A stretch of DNA of 11,120 bases from Bacteroidota bacterium (GTDB taxonomy: Bacteria; Bacteroidota; Ignavibacteria; Kryptoniales; JAKASW01): the NCBI GenBank assembly GCA_021789755.1, contig JAJYJD010000106.1, positions 1-11,120 of the forward strand, read 5' to 3'. Numbering within the stretch: the first letter of the stretch is position 1; each line of letters opens with the position of its first letter. The translations under genes and the position numbers were made by a program. Below the pieces are notes generated by a model. That model saw nothing but the letters and a program-made list of their open reading frames with translations. It had not been told where the DNA came from and did no database searches. Positions 1 through 7,651 of the stretch are shown piece by piece.

Positions 1-619
1 GCTTTTTCTTCTGAATATCCTTAAACGTGATCAGGCCTCGCAGCTTGCCGGAGTTGTCGACGACCGGCAGCTTCTCGACCTTATACTTCTGCAAAATCTT
101 TTCGGCGTCCTCGAGAGTTGTTCCGACTCTGGCCGTGACCAGATGTTCGGTCGTCATGAATTCCGAGACTTTGCGGTCGTGATCGTCGACAAACCTCAGG
201 TCCCGGTTTGTGAGGATCCCGACGAGTATCTCACCGTTTACAATCGGTATCCCGGAGATGTGGTATTTGTTCATTACGGCAATGGCCTCACGGACCGTAT
301 GGCCAGGCCCAAGCGTCACAGGGTCGGTGATCATACCGCTCTCCGACCGCTTGACGTGGTCCACCTGTTCTGCCTGTTGCGCTATCGAAAAATTCTTATG
401 TATAATCCCGATTCCGCCTTCGCGGGCAAGCGCAATTGCAAGCTCGCTCTCCGTGACCGTGTCCATGGCAGCGCTGACAAGTGGAATATTGAGTTTGATC
501 CCCCTTGTGAAATTCGTGCGGACATCCGTCTCGCGCGGAAGGACGGTTGAATAATGAGGAAGCAACAATACATCGTCGAACGTCAAAGCATCGCCGGTTA
601 TCTTATTATTGATTTTCAT
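1..619 (-). CDS. guaB: IMP dehydrogenase, N-terminal 206 residues (partial, runs off left edge)
   Basis: IMP dehydrogenase oxidises IMP to XMP with NAD+, the committed step of GMP synthesis, in the cytoplasm. Reading the reverse complement from the ATG at 619 gives 206 open codons to the window edge. The start (MKINNKITGDALTFDDVLLL) is the family's N-terminal signature. It is followed by the first part of the catalytic barrel (NIPLVSAAMDTVTE at about 44-57, GGIGIIHKN at 68-76). Two CBS domains are inserted in the barrel at about 97-148 and 155-206 and usually sense purine nucleotides. The catalytic Cys loop and the rest of the barrel lie outside the window. The start is well supported by GGAGAAG at 626-632, 6 nt upstream. 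The acyl-CoA dehydrogenase gene ends 124 nt upstream on the same strand, so a shared transcript is possible but unproven. Identification is secure from sequence pattern; no lesion is seen. Confidence 0.95.
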   Translation of the reverse strand, partial: MKINNKITGDALTFDDVLLLPHYSTVLPRETDVRTNFTRGIKLNIPLVSAAMDTVTESELAIALAREGGIGIIHKNFSIAQQAEQVDHVKRSESGMITDPVTLGPGHTVREAIAVMNKYHISGIPIVNGEILVGILTNRDLRFVDDHDRKVSEFMTTEHLVTARVGTTLEDAEKILQKYKVEKLPVVDNSGKLRGLITFKDIQKKK

Positions 620-706
620 TTACGTCTTCTCCACTTCCCATCGATGTATCTCGAACAAGTCTTCAATCTCTCGCCTCTCTTTTCTTGCCGCTTGATTCTT
701 GCTCAT
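620..706 (-). CDS. Possible 28-residue micro-ORF abutting guaB
   Basis: An ATG at 706 opens 28 codons ending in TAA at 622-620, directly against the guaB ATG (TAAATG). The peptide starts MSKNQAARKERR and ends WEVEKT. It is very rich in Lys, Arg and Glu, with no signal or membrane segment. An AAGGA lies 3 nt upstream of the ATG, which is closer than usual. The abutting stop/start could give translational coupling with guaB, but the guaB ribosome-binding site lies inside the micro-ORF and is good by itself. I do not recognise the peptide. It may be a small real gene, a leader, or chance coding in a short leader region. Confidence 0.25.
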   Translation of the reverse strand: MSKNQAARKERREIEDLFEIHRWEVEKT

Positions 707-717
707 CGTTCCTTACT

Positions 718-745
718 GCATACCGCCTGCCGCATACCATCTGTC
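718..745. repeat. Two imperfect 14-bp tandem units at the end of the acyl-CoA dehydrogenase gene
   Basis: GCATACC occurs at 718-724 and 732-738, exactly 14 nt apart. The full 14-mers match at 11 positions. The second unit overlaps the stop codon at 744-746. This is probably a small local duplication; no function is visible. Confidence 0.4.
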
Positions 746-1913
746 ATGAAAACGCCTGAATCCCGGTCACGTCTGCACCGATAATCAGCGTGTGAATATC
801 GTGCGTCCCTTCGTAAGTATAGACACTTTCCAGGTTCGCCATATGCCTCATTACCGGGTACTCATCGAGAATTCCGTTCGCGCCGAGAATCGTTCGCGCG
901 AGGCGTGAGATCTCAAGCGCAAAGTGGACGTTGTTGCGCTTCGCCATCGAGACCTGTGTCGACCTGTGTTTATTCTGGTCCTTTAACCTGCCGAGTTGAA
1001 GGTTGAGGAGCTGTCCTTTAGTTATCTCACTCACCATGAACACAAGCTTCTCCTGCGTAATCTGAAACGCCGCGATCGGCTTATCGAACTGTATGCGTGA
1101 TTTCGCATAGTTCAATGCCGCGTCGTAGCAGGCCATCGCTGAGCCTATGGCGCCCCACGCAATTCCGTAACGCGCCTGGTCCAGGCATGACAAAGGCGAT
1201 CTCAGGCCGTTCGATCCGGGGAGCAAATTTTCTTCGGGTATTTCACAATCCTGGAAAACGAGCTCGCTTGTTACAGAAGCCCTCAGCGAATGTTTTCCCT
1301 TCATCTCCGGAGCGGTGAAGCCTTTCGTCGCCTTCTCGACCAGAAACCCTCTCACTTTCCCGTCGAGCTTCGCCCACACCACGGCGACGTCGGCAATTGT
1401 ACCGTTGGTGATCCACATCTTGGCGCCGTTCAAAACGAACTTGTTCCCCTTCTTCACCGCGTGTGTCTTCATCCCGCCGGGGTTTGAACCGAAGTCCGGC
1501 TCCGTGAGTCCGAAACATCCGATGGCATCGCCTTTCGCGAGCCTCGGAAGCCAGCGTTCCTTCTGCTCGTCGCTGCCGAACGTGAAGATAGGATACATCA
1601 CAAGTCCGCTCTGAACGGATGCGAAACTTCTGATACTCGAATCGCCGCGTTCGAGTTCCTGCATGATAAGTCCGTACGATATATTGTTCATCCCGGCACA
1701 GCCATACTTTGAAGGAAATGTCGGACCGAGGAGGCCGAGCTCACCCATCTTTTTAACGAGATGAATTGGAAATGTACCTTCGCGGAAATGCTTCTCGATT
1801 ATCGGAATGACTTCTTTGGAGACGAAGTCGCGCACGGTGTCCCTGACAAGTCTCTCTTCTTCGAAAAGAAGACTATCGGTATTGAAATAGTCAACGCCGC
1901 CAAACTGAACCAT
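744..1913 (-). CDS. Acyl-CoA dehydrogenase, glutaryl-CoA dehydrogenase type
   Basis: This 389-residue FAD enzyme of the acyl-CoA dehydrogenase family has the usual full length. Visible motifs are GCFGLTEPDFGSNP at about 132-145 and WITNG at 167-171 (flavin region), and the C-terminal YEGTHDIH at 367-374. Glu368 there is the expected catalytic base. The stretch IRSFASVQSGLVM around Arg95, and the ending GADVTGIQAF, match the glutaryl-CoA dehydrogenase subgroup. In that subgroup the equivalent Arg contacts the substrate's distal carboxylate. That subgroup converts glutaryl-CoA to crotonyl-CoA and CO2, passing electrons to ETF, in lysine, tryptophan or aromatic breakdown. The substrate here is inferred, and another short or dicarboxylic acyl-CoA remains possible. 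GAGG at 1919-1922, 5 nt before the ATG, supports the start. The gene is divergent from the short-chain dehydrogenase at 2197. No ETF or CoA-transferase gene is adjacent. Confidence 0.88.
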   Translation of the reverse strand: MVQFGGVDYFNTDSLLFEEERLVRDTVRDFVSKEVIPIIEKHFREGTFPIHLVKKMGELGLLGPTFPSKYGCAGMNNISYGLIMQELERGDSSIRSFASVQSGLVMYPIFTFGSDEQKERWLPRLAKGDAIGCFGLTEPDFGSNPGGMKTHAVKKGNKFVLNGAKMWITNGTIADVAVVWAKLDGKVRGFLVEKATKGFTAPEMKGKHSLRASVTSELVFQDCEIPEENLLPGSNGLRSPLSCLDQARYGIAWGAIGSAMACYDAALNYAKSRIQFDKPIAAFQITQEKLVFMVSEITKGQLLNLQLGRLKDQNKHRSTQVSMAKRNNVHFALEISRLARTILGANGILDEYPVMRHMANLESVYTYEGTHDIHTLIIGADVTGIQAFS

Positions 1914-1948
1914 CGCAACCTCAGGATTTTGGTGGGTTTTGTCCGACG

Positions 1949-1970
1949 GCGCCCGAAGACTACCGGGCGC
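1949..1970. repeat. GC-rich inverted repeat in the acyl-CoA dehydrogenase leader
   Basis: The arms GCGCCCG (1949-1955) and CGGGCGC (1964-1970) are perfectly complementary around an 8-nt loop. The repeat lies 36-57 nt upstream of the ATG at 1913, so it could form a stable hairpin in that gene's 5' leader. There is no T run on either strand, so it does not look like an intrinsic terminator. Confidence 0.45.
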
Positions 1971-2122
1971 GGTGGGAACAAATGTTTAGCTAAATACAAG
2001 CCCGCTCAACGCAGACTAGATTGGTTGAAAAATTAGCCAAGAAGGGGCTTAGAATCAAGGTTGGGATGGAACAAGCGCACATCTCTGATTTGAAATTCGC
2101 ACCTGTTTCTTTAATTTTGAAC

Positions 2123-2144
2123 GCCAACTTTGAAGCGTGTTGGC
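2123..2144. promoter_or_regulatory. Inverted repeat upstream of the short-chain dehydrogenase gene (possible operator)
   Basis: GCCAAC (2123-2128) and GTTGGC (2139-2144) form a perfect 6-bp dyad with a 10-nt spacer, 53-74 nt before the ATG at 2197. Position and shape would suit a dimeric regulator, but such a short dyad can occur by chance. I found no convincing -35/-10 pair in this divergent region. Confidence 0.3.
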
Positions 2145-2196
2145 AATCTCGTGCTAATCAGTTGAACTTTTGTGATAACAACCCTCAAGGATAATC

Positions 2197-2967
2197 ATGG
2201 ATAATTTCAAAGGTAAGACCGCGATCGTAACGGGCGCGTCCAGTGGGATCGGGAGAGCGACTGCAAAGTCATTCGCGGAGGCCGGGGCGAATGTAGTAGC
2301 AGTCGCTAGAAACATCTCTCACCTCGAATCTGTCAAGGAAGAATGTAAAATGTTTAGCGGCCAGATTCTCGTCTTCGCGGGCGATGTGACGAAAGAGAAC
2401 GACCGGAAGAAGTGTGTCGACACCGCCCTGAAACAATTCGGGAGAATCGATGTACTCGTCCAGGCGGCGGGAATCATCGCAAACGGGACTATCGAAAACA
2501 CGACCGACTCCCAATGGAACGAGATGATGGACATTAATCTCACGTCGGTCTTCAGGCTAATGCAGCTTGCCCTTCCCTCGATCATCGACTGCAAGGGGAA
2601 CATAGTCAACGTTTCAAGCGTCACGGGCACGCGCGCGTTTCCAGGAGTACTGGCTTATTGTGTGAGCAAGGCCGGCGTCGATCAATTGACTCGCTGCTCG
2701 GCACTTGAACTTGCCCCTAAAGGAGTGCGTGTAAATGCCGTCAACCCTGGAGTCGTGGTCACTAACCTTCACAGGAACGGCGGAATGGATGAAGAAGCTT
2801 ACGCAAGGTTCCTTCAACACTCAAAAGACACTCATCCTCTCGGCAGAGCCGGGACGCCGGAGGAAATCGCAGAACTAATTCTCTTCCTTGCCTCTGACAA
2901 GGCAAGTTGGATCACGGGAGGCACATATAGCATCGACGGCGGGCGCGCACAGACCTGTTTCAGGTAG
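2197..2967 (+). CDS. Classical short-chain dehydrogenase/reductase (SDR), FabG-like
   Basis: This 256-residue cytoplasmic NAD(P)-dependent oxidoreductase has the normal length for a classical SDR. The cofactor motif TGASSGIG is at 12-19 and Asp63 is in the usual GDV. The catalytic set appears as Asn114, Ser141 (NVSS), Tyr154 and Lys158 (YCVSK). PG is at 184-185 and the C-terminal WITGGTYSIDGG is typical. Arg38 after the second strand hints at NADP(H) preference (inference). The usual NNAG motif reads QAAG at 89-92, a variation seen in some members. The start is set by AAGGA at 2187-2191, 5 nt from the ATG. The substrate cannot be told from the sequence; 3-oxoacyl, 3-hydroxyacyl or sugar/alcohol substrates are all possible. 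The divergent acyl-CoA dehydrogenase makes an acyl-CoA role conceivable, not shown. The stop is TAG. Confidence 0.9.
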   Translation: MDNFKGKTAIVTGASSGIGRATAKSFAEAGANVVAVARNISHLESVKEECKMFSGQILVFAGDVTKENDRKKCVDTALKQFGRIDVLVQAAGIIANGTIENTTDSQWNEMMDINLTSVFRLMQLALPSIIDCKGNIVNVSSVTGTRAFPGVLAYCVSKAGVDQLTRCSALELAPKGVRVNAVNPGVVVTNLHRNGGMDEEAYARFLQHSKDTHPLGRAGTPEEIAELILFLASDKASWITGGTYSIDGGRAQTCFR

Positions 2968-2970
2968 AAA

Positions 2971-3002
2971 CGGAATACCGGAATCGGGGAATATTGGAAT
3001 GA
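2971..3002. repeat. Four-unit tandem repeat with an exact 8-nt period
   Basis: GGAAT occurs at 2972, 2980, 2988 and 2996, exactly every 8 nt, with degenerate flanking bases (general unit NGGAATNN). It begins 4 nt after the TAG of the upstream reductase gene. It resembles a decaying short tandem array between convergent genes. No promoter or hairpin role is apparent. Confidence 0.6.
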
Positions 3003-3099
3003 CGGTGTAATGGGGTGGCCTAACCGTGCTCCCTTAGATTTCAGAAGCCGGCTATTTTCAACCGATCCACGATCCATTAATCCGACCGAGACCGTTGAG

Positions 3100-3117
3100 T
3101 GGGACACCGGTGTTCCA
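3100..3117. repeat. 18-bp near-palindrome directly after the exporter operon
   Basis: TGGGACACC (3100-3108) is followed directly by GGTGTTCCA (3109-3117). All positions are complementary except one G:T pair. It ends one base before the stop codon of the last permease gene (TAA at 3120-3118). It sits between convergent genes and could form a hairpin that protects 3' ends or helps termination. It lacks a T tract, so a standard intrinsic terminator is not supported. Confidence 0.4.
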
Positions 3118-4254
3118 TTAGCGGAGGGAGCGTCTGAACGTATATACGCTCAGCGACAACACGCCCGCCCCGATCAAGAACAAAGCTAGTGTTTGAGGCC
3201 AAAGGTCGGCGAAACCGTCTCCCTTCAGGAAAACCCCCCGGACTATCTCCATGAAGTATCTGACCGGTACAAGGTATGTGATATACTGGAAGAACTTCGG
3301 CATGTTCTCTATCGGGAAAATAAAGCCCGAAAGGATGAGCATAGGCATCATGACGAAGAACTGTGCTGTCATGGTTGCCTGCTGCTGCGTCTTCGAAATT
3401 GAGGAGACGAACAGTCCCAATCCCAGAGCCACCATGATAAACAGCAGGCTCAATACCAGCAGCGTCGCAACACTTCCCCTCAACGGTACATTGAACACAT
3501 AGACGCTGACGAACAGGACGAGCAATACTTCCACGATTCCAATAAGGGTGAAGGGTATCATCTTACCGAGGATGAATTCGAGATCATGGAGAGGAGTCAC
3601 CACGATCTGTTCTATCGTTCCGTTCTCCTTTTCCTTTACTATAGCCAGCGAAGTTATCGTCAGGGTAATGACCATCAGCACCATTACGAGGACGGCAGGC
3701 ACCATGAAGTTCACGCTCCTCAGATCCGGGTTATACCAGGCCCGCGATTGTGCGACAACCTGAGGAAGGTCATCCGGATTTTTGATCAGGTTGAATTTCT
3801 CCGCGCGCTGGACGACGATGTTGCGCGCGTAGCTCAATGCTATGACGCTCGCGTAACTCAAACCAATCCCGCTCGTATTGGAATCCGATCCGTCCGCAAT
3901 AACCGCAAGCTGCGGCGTTTTGCCTGCAAGGATATCGCGCCCGAAATGTACGGGGACAACCAGCGCCATTCCGGCCTTGCCGCTTTTCAGGTAATGATCG
4001 ATTTCATTGATGTCGTATATGTACGCCACCGGTACGAAATAATCCGAGCCGGTAAAATGGGAGATGAGCTCCCTGCTCTGCCTTGTATTGTCCAAGTCGC
4101 AAATGACGATCGGGATGTTTCTCACGTCGACAGTTGCGGCGTAACCAAGCAAAATCAACTGAAGCACGGGTGCGACGAAGAGCATGCCGAACATTCTCCG
4201 GTCCCGCCTGAGTTGAAGGAATTCCTTCCTGACGACGCGCAAGATCCTCTTCAT
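3118..4254 (-). CDS. ABC-2 type exporter permease 2 (YbhR-like)
   Basis: This 378-residue inner-membrane protein is the last gene of the exporter operon. The architecture is that of ABC-2 permeases. The basic cytoplasmic start (MKRILRVVRKEFLQLRRDRR) is followed by a first membrane segment at about 22-41. A large extracytoplasmic domain runs to about 180, then about five further membrane segments to the C terminus. A KEKENGTIEQ motif after the second helix is typical of the family and precedes the ATPase-coupling region. It probably pairs with the adjacent permease to form the transport pore, as YbhR does with YbhS in E. coli. The ATG at 4254 lies one base after the TGA of the preceding gene (TGA-G-ATG), so translation is likely coupled. 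Length fits the family. The substrate is unknown; drugs or other amphiphiles are the family's usual cargo. Confidence 0.92.
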   Translation of the reverse strand: MKRILRVVRKEFLQLRRDRRMFGMLFVAPVLQLILLGYAATVDVRNIPIVICDLDNTRQSRELISHFTGSDYFVPVAYIYDINEIDHYLKSGKAGMALVVPVHFGRDILAGKTPQLAVIADGSDSNTSGIGLSYASVIALSYARNIVVQRAEKFNLIKNPDDLPQVVAQSRAWYNPDLRSVNFMVPAVLVMVLMVITLTITSLAIVKEKENGTIEQIVVTPLHDLEFILGKMIPFTLIGIVEVLLVLFVSVYVFNVPLRGSVATLLVLSLLFIMVALGLGLFVSSISKTQQQATMTAQFFVMMPMLILSGFIFPIENMPKFFQYITYLVPVRYFMEIVRGVFLKGDGFADLWPQTLALFLIGAGVLSLSVYTFRRSLR

Positions 4255-4255
4255 C

Positions 4256-5386
4256 TCAGAAACCTTTCCTGCTAAGCCTGATCGACGCGATCGAAGGGAT
4301 AACGAGAGCGAAGATCACCAAAGGGTAGATCTGATCGTAAATATCGGTGAATCCGGAGCCTTTCATCATGATGGCCCTGAGAGCCGCGAGGAAATATCTT
4401 CCCGGCAGAAGATATGTGACGATCTGAAGCGGAAGAGCCATGCTGCTGATTGGGAAGACAAAGCCCGAGAGGATAAACGTTGGAAGTATGGATAGGAGGC
4501 TCGCGACCAGGAATGCCATCTGTTGGGAGCTGGTAAAAGTCGAAATAAGAATGCCTATGCTTAGAGTGCCTATCAGGAAAATGACGATCGTCAGCGCGAG
4601 GAGCAGCACGCTTCCGCGCACCGTGACATCAAATAGCACAAAGCTCACGGAAATAACGAGCACAGCGGCGGCGAGCGAAAGCACGAAATAGAGTGTCGTC
4701 TTGCCCAGTATAATTTCAAGCGGAGTTGTAGGAGCCATGCTGATATGCTCAAGTGTACCACGCTCCTTCTCCCTGACCACAGAAATTGCCGGCGTTACGA
4801 TACTCAATATCATCAGGATAAACCCGATGAGACCCGGCACCAGGAACTTAGCGCTTTTCAGCTCCGGGTTGTAGTAGACTCTCGGTCTGTAGTCGATCCC
4901 GCCGGACGCAAAGCTGAATCCCTTCCGGGTCATATAACGGGCCGTAAGATTTGCCGAGTAATTCTGAAGCACGCCGTCGACATAACCCATGATAATTGTG
5001 GCCGTGTTTGAATTGGCCCCGTCAAGAAGCACCTGGACATCGACGCGTTTCCCGAGTAGAACCTCCCTGGCATAATCGCGGGGGATTACAAGCACCGCTT
5101 TTGCCTTGTTGTCCTGTATAAACTTATCGATTGCCGATTCACCAGGAACGAAGCCTGCGAAGTCAAAATACTCCGTGCTGAAAAATTTTTGTTGCAGCTC
5201 GCGGCTCTCTTTTGTCATCGATTCGTCGAGCACCGCGAGACGGACGTGTTTCACGTCGAAGTTCAGAGCGTATCCGTAAAGCAGAAGCATTAACGTCGGG
5301 ACGAGAATGATCGCCGCAAGTGAGAGTCTATCCCGCTTCAGCTGGCGGAACTCCTTCAGGTAAATTGTGAGTATATTCTCAAACAT
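4256..5386 (-). CDS. ABC-2 type exporter permease 1 (YbhS-like)
   Basis: This 376-residue inner-membrane permease is built like its downstream neighbour. It has a charged start (KEFRQLKRDR at about 11-20), a first helix at about 23-41 and a long extracytoplasmic loop. About five C-terminal helices follow, with REKERGTLEH after the second. The two permeases are clearly paralogous but quite different in sequence, which suggests a heterodimeric pore rather than a recent duplication. The ATG at 5386 overlaps the ATPase 2 stop by 8 nt (ATGTTTGA), with GGGAG 7 nt upstream, so the start is convincing and coupling is likely. It probably assembles with both ATPases and hands substrate to the adaptor/channel pair encoded upstream. 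Substrate unknown. Confidence 0.92.
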   Translation of the reverse strand: MFENILTIYLKEFRQLKRDRLSLAAIILVPTLMLLLYGYALNFDVKHVRLAVLDESMTKESRELQQKFFSTEYFDFAGFVPGESAIDKFIQDNKAKAVLVIPRDYAREVLLGKRVDVQVLLDGANSNTATIIMGYVDGVLQNYSANLTARYMTRKGFSFASGGIDYRPRVYYNPELKSAKFLVPGLIGFILMILSIVTPAISVVREKERGTLEHISMAPTTPLEIILGKTTLYFVLSLAAAVLVISVSFVLFDVTVRGSVLLLALTIVIFLIGTLSIGILISTFTSSQQMAFLVASLLSILPTFILSGFVFPISSMALPLQIVTYLLPGRYFLAALRAIMMKGSGFTDIYDQIYPLVIFALVIPSIASIRLSRKGF

Positions 5387-6317
5387 TCGGCACTCCCGTC
5401 TTCGGCCGCGTTTCTTTCACGAAAATATCTTCCAGTGTCGGGGAAGCCTTCGTTATCTGAAAATCGACGATGCCGTTCTTCTTCAATATGCCTTCGATCG
5501 CGGAAACCGGCGCCTCAATCTCGGCATAGACATGCACGTTGTTTCCATAGATAGCCGCATCGGTGATCCAGGGCTCCAGCTCAACCAAATTAAATACGTT
5601 GAGCGGCTGAGCAGTCTCGATTTCGAATAGAGGCAGATTGGAGAACTGCCGGCGGATACCTTCCGGCGAGCCGTTCACGACAATTTTACCCAGGTGCATC
5701 ATGATGATATTCTCGCAGAATTCGGCTTCCTCGAGATGGTGAGTCGTCACGATTATTGTAGCGCCCTCTCCGGACAGCTGGCCGATCAACTGCCAGAATT
5801 TGTTGCGTATAACCGGGTCGACCCCACTTGTCGGTTCGTCGAGGAACACGATCTTCGGACGGTGCAGGACCGCGCACCCCAAAGCTAGACGCTGCCGCCA
5901 GCCGAGAGGAAGATCCCGCGTGAGAAGATTCTCCCTTCCCTTCAGATCGGCGACTTCCATTACCCAGGAGAACCTGTCTCTAAGCTCGATGTTGCTCAGG
6001 CCGTATACTCCGCCGTAAAACTCTATGTTCTCCTTGACGGTAAGATCGCTGTACAACGAAAACTTCTGGGACATATATCCGATATTTTCCCGGACTTTCT
6101 CCGGATGCTTCGCGACGTCGAAACCGGCAACAATTGCCTCCCCGGATGTCGGCTTTGTCAGACCGCAGAGCATCTTTATCGTCGTGGACTTACCTGCTCC
6201 ATTAGCGCCGATGAAACCGACGACCTTACCCTCTTCGACTGCGAACGATATCGAATCGACGGCGATGAAGCTTCCGAAGTTTTTTGTGAGGAGTGATGCT
6301 TCTATTGCGTGCGACAT
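5379..6317 (-). CDS. ABC transporter ATP-binding protein 2 (YbhF C-terminal-half type)
   Basis: This 312-residue cytoplasmic ATPase energises the exporter. The Walker A motif GANGAGKST is at 37-45, the Q-loop Gln at 84, and Walker B IVFLDE at 156-161 followed by PTSGVDP. The switch histidine is His193 (TTHHLEEAE). The signature is not LSGGQ but LPLGWRQ at 136-142. This variant matches my recollection of the second half of YbhF/RbbA-type proteins. About 100 residues follow the nucleotide-binding domain, ending in SPTLEDIFV, typical of drug-export ATPases. In E. coli YbhF this half is fused to a first ATPase half; here that partner is the separate gene at 7658-8566. The ATG at 6317 follows the TAA of the tolC-like gene by two bases, so coupling is likely, although the ribosome-binding site is weak. 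Confidence 0.92.
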   Translation of the reverse strand: MSHAIEASLLTKNFGSFIAVDSISFAVEEGKVVGFIGANGAGKSTTIKMLCGLTKPTSGEAIVAGFDVAKHPEKVRENIGYMSQKFSLYSDLTVKENIEFYGGVYGLSNIELRDRFSWVMEVADLKGRENLLTRDLPLGWRQRLALGCAVLHRPKIVFLDEPTSGVDPVIRNKFWQLIGQLSGEGATIIVTTHHLEEAEFCENIIMMHLGKIVVNGSPEGIRRQFSNLPLFEIETAQPLNVFNLVELEPWITDAAIYGNNVHVYAEIEAPVSAIEGILKKNGIVDFQITKASPTLEDIFVKETRPKTGVPNV

Positions 6318-6319
6318 AT

Positions 6320-7642
6320 TTACAACCGGCCGGTCGCCTTTTCCAGGCTCACTCTTGCAATTTCAAGATCAGTAAGTGCTTGCGAATAATTCAGCTTGGA
6401 CTGGAGCAGCGCGACCTCAGCGTCAATCAGATCCGTGTTAGTGACGAGCCCGACTTTGAACTTCTGTTCAGATATCCGGTAGCTTTCTTCTGCATCCTTC
6501 ACAGTCGTCTCTGCCACCCGGATCCTATCCTTTGCCTGTTTGAAGTTCAGGTAACTTTGAGTAACATCGAGGTAAACGGCATCTGCGGTCTGCTGTTCTG
6601 CAAGCCTGGCTTGTTCGCTCTGTGCTTTCGCCTCATCCACCTTCGACTGGGTCTGTCCCCAGTTCCAGATCGGCAGACTCACTACAACGCTCGCGTCCCA
6701 TGTATTCCTGAACACATCCTGGCTAGGGAATATCCTCTGGTTCGGCCGCTGATAGTAAAAATTCCCGACGAGCGAAATCTGGGGAAGATATGCACCCCAA
6801 GCAGCGGCAGCGGCTGCTCCCGCAGCCTGCACCTTCAATTTCAACGAGTGAAGCTCACTCCTGTTTTCGAGCGCATCTTTGAGAAGGTCGCTGATTGCCG
6901 GCAGAGTAGTGTCGCCGGCTTGCGGCACAGAAGCTATCGTATATTCGGTATTCAACGGTACGCCAAGGACGTTGTTCAAAGCGACTTCTGCCAGCCTGAA
7001 ATTGTTCTGGGCGTTCAGGAGCATGAGTTCGCTGTTGGAAACCTGCACCTTCACACTGAGCACATCGCTCTGCGTCAACATTCCTTGTGCCAGCATATTC
7101 TCGGCCTGCTGGTAATGCGACTTGGTCCTATCGAGATTGTCCTGCATGAATTTAGCGGCCTCGAGCGCATTGTAAACGCTCCAGTAAGCCGTGGCAATCT
7201 GGACCTTGAGATTTGATTTGTCGGTCCTTGTATCGTACGTGGCGGCCTCAGCGTTGTCGCGAGCCGCCTTCGATGCGTTCTCAAGCTGGAAGCCCGTAAA
7301 AACCGGCTGTTGCAGGGACAACTGGAGGTCATAGTCATTGTAAATGTTCTGTGAAATCTGGAATGTATTTCCCACACCGGGGATGCTTACCGGAAGAGTA
7401 AGCACAGACGCCGGGATTGTCGAGAGGCGGGTGTACCTTCCCTGAAACGACAGGTTGGCCCACCTGTTCGCGTTTACCTCGTGATATTTTGCCTGAGCAG
7501 AGACTGCGTTGAGCTCCGCTATCTTCAGCGTCTTCGAATTCTCAAGCCCAACCTTCAACGCCTCATTTAGCGTCAGCGGTACCTGCGCGTAAGTCAAGCC
7601 GGCTGCACAAATTATCGCCAGCATAATCATAATTTTCCGCAA
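6320..7642 (-). CDS. TolC-like outer-membrane efflux channel protein
   Basis: This 440-residue outer-membrane factor forms the exit duct of a tripartite pump. It has a Sec signal peptide (basic RK, hydrophobic core, cleavage likely after TYA at about residue 19). The mature part holds two repeats of long coiled helices typical of outer-membrane efflux proteins. Both repeat halves are visible: LTLNEALKVGLENSK near the start and NYSQALTDLEIARVSLEKATG at the end. There is no lipobox Cys. The start is TTG at 7642, not ATG. AGGAGG (7652-7657) lies 9 nt upstream, and only this start provides the Arg-Lys of the signal n-region; the next ATG at 7630 would lose it. The gene sits between the two ATPase genes and follows ATPase 1 by 15 nt, so it is part of the same message. 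Confidence 0.93.
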   Translation of the reverse strand: MRKIMIMLAIICAAGLTYAQVPLTLNEALKVGLENSKTLKIAELNAVSAQAKYHEVNANRWANLSFQGRYTRLSTIPASVLTLPVSIPGVGNTFQISQNIYNDYDLQLSLQQPVFTGFQLENASKAARDNAEAATYDTRTDKSNLKVQIATAYWSVYNALEAAKFMQDNLDRTKSHYQQAENMLAQGMLTQSDVLSVKVQVSNSELMLLNAQNNFRLAEVALNNVLGVPLNTEYTIASVPQAGDTTLPAISDLLKDALENRSELHSLKLKVQAAGAAAAAAWGAYLPQISLVGNFYYQRPNQRIFPSQDVFRNTWDASVVVSLPIWNWGQTQSKVDEAKAQSEQARLAEQQTADAVYLDVTQSYLNFKQAKDRIRVAETTVKDAEESYRISEQKFKVGLVTNTDLIDAEVALLQSKLNYSQALTDLEIARVSLEKATGRL

Positions 7643-7651
7643 TTTTGATTT

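Noticed and set aside
1949..1970. Intrinsic terminator at the GC-rich hairpin
   Set aside because: No T run follows the stem on either strand, and it lies in the 5' leader of one gene, not after a gene end.
3586..4275. 229-codon plus-strand open frame opposite permease 2
   Set aside because: Its His/Arg/Asp-rich composition reflects antisense reading of a hydrophobic membrane protein; no start signal or family pattern.
6293..7216. 307-codon plus-strand open frame opposite the tolC-like gene
   Set aside because: Antisense shadow of a clearly real outer-membrane channel gene; no family-like features.
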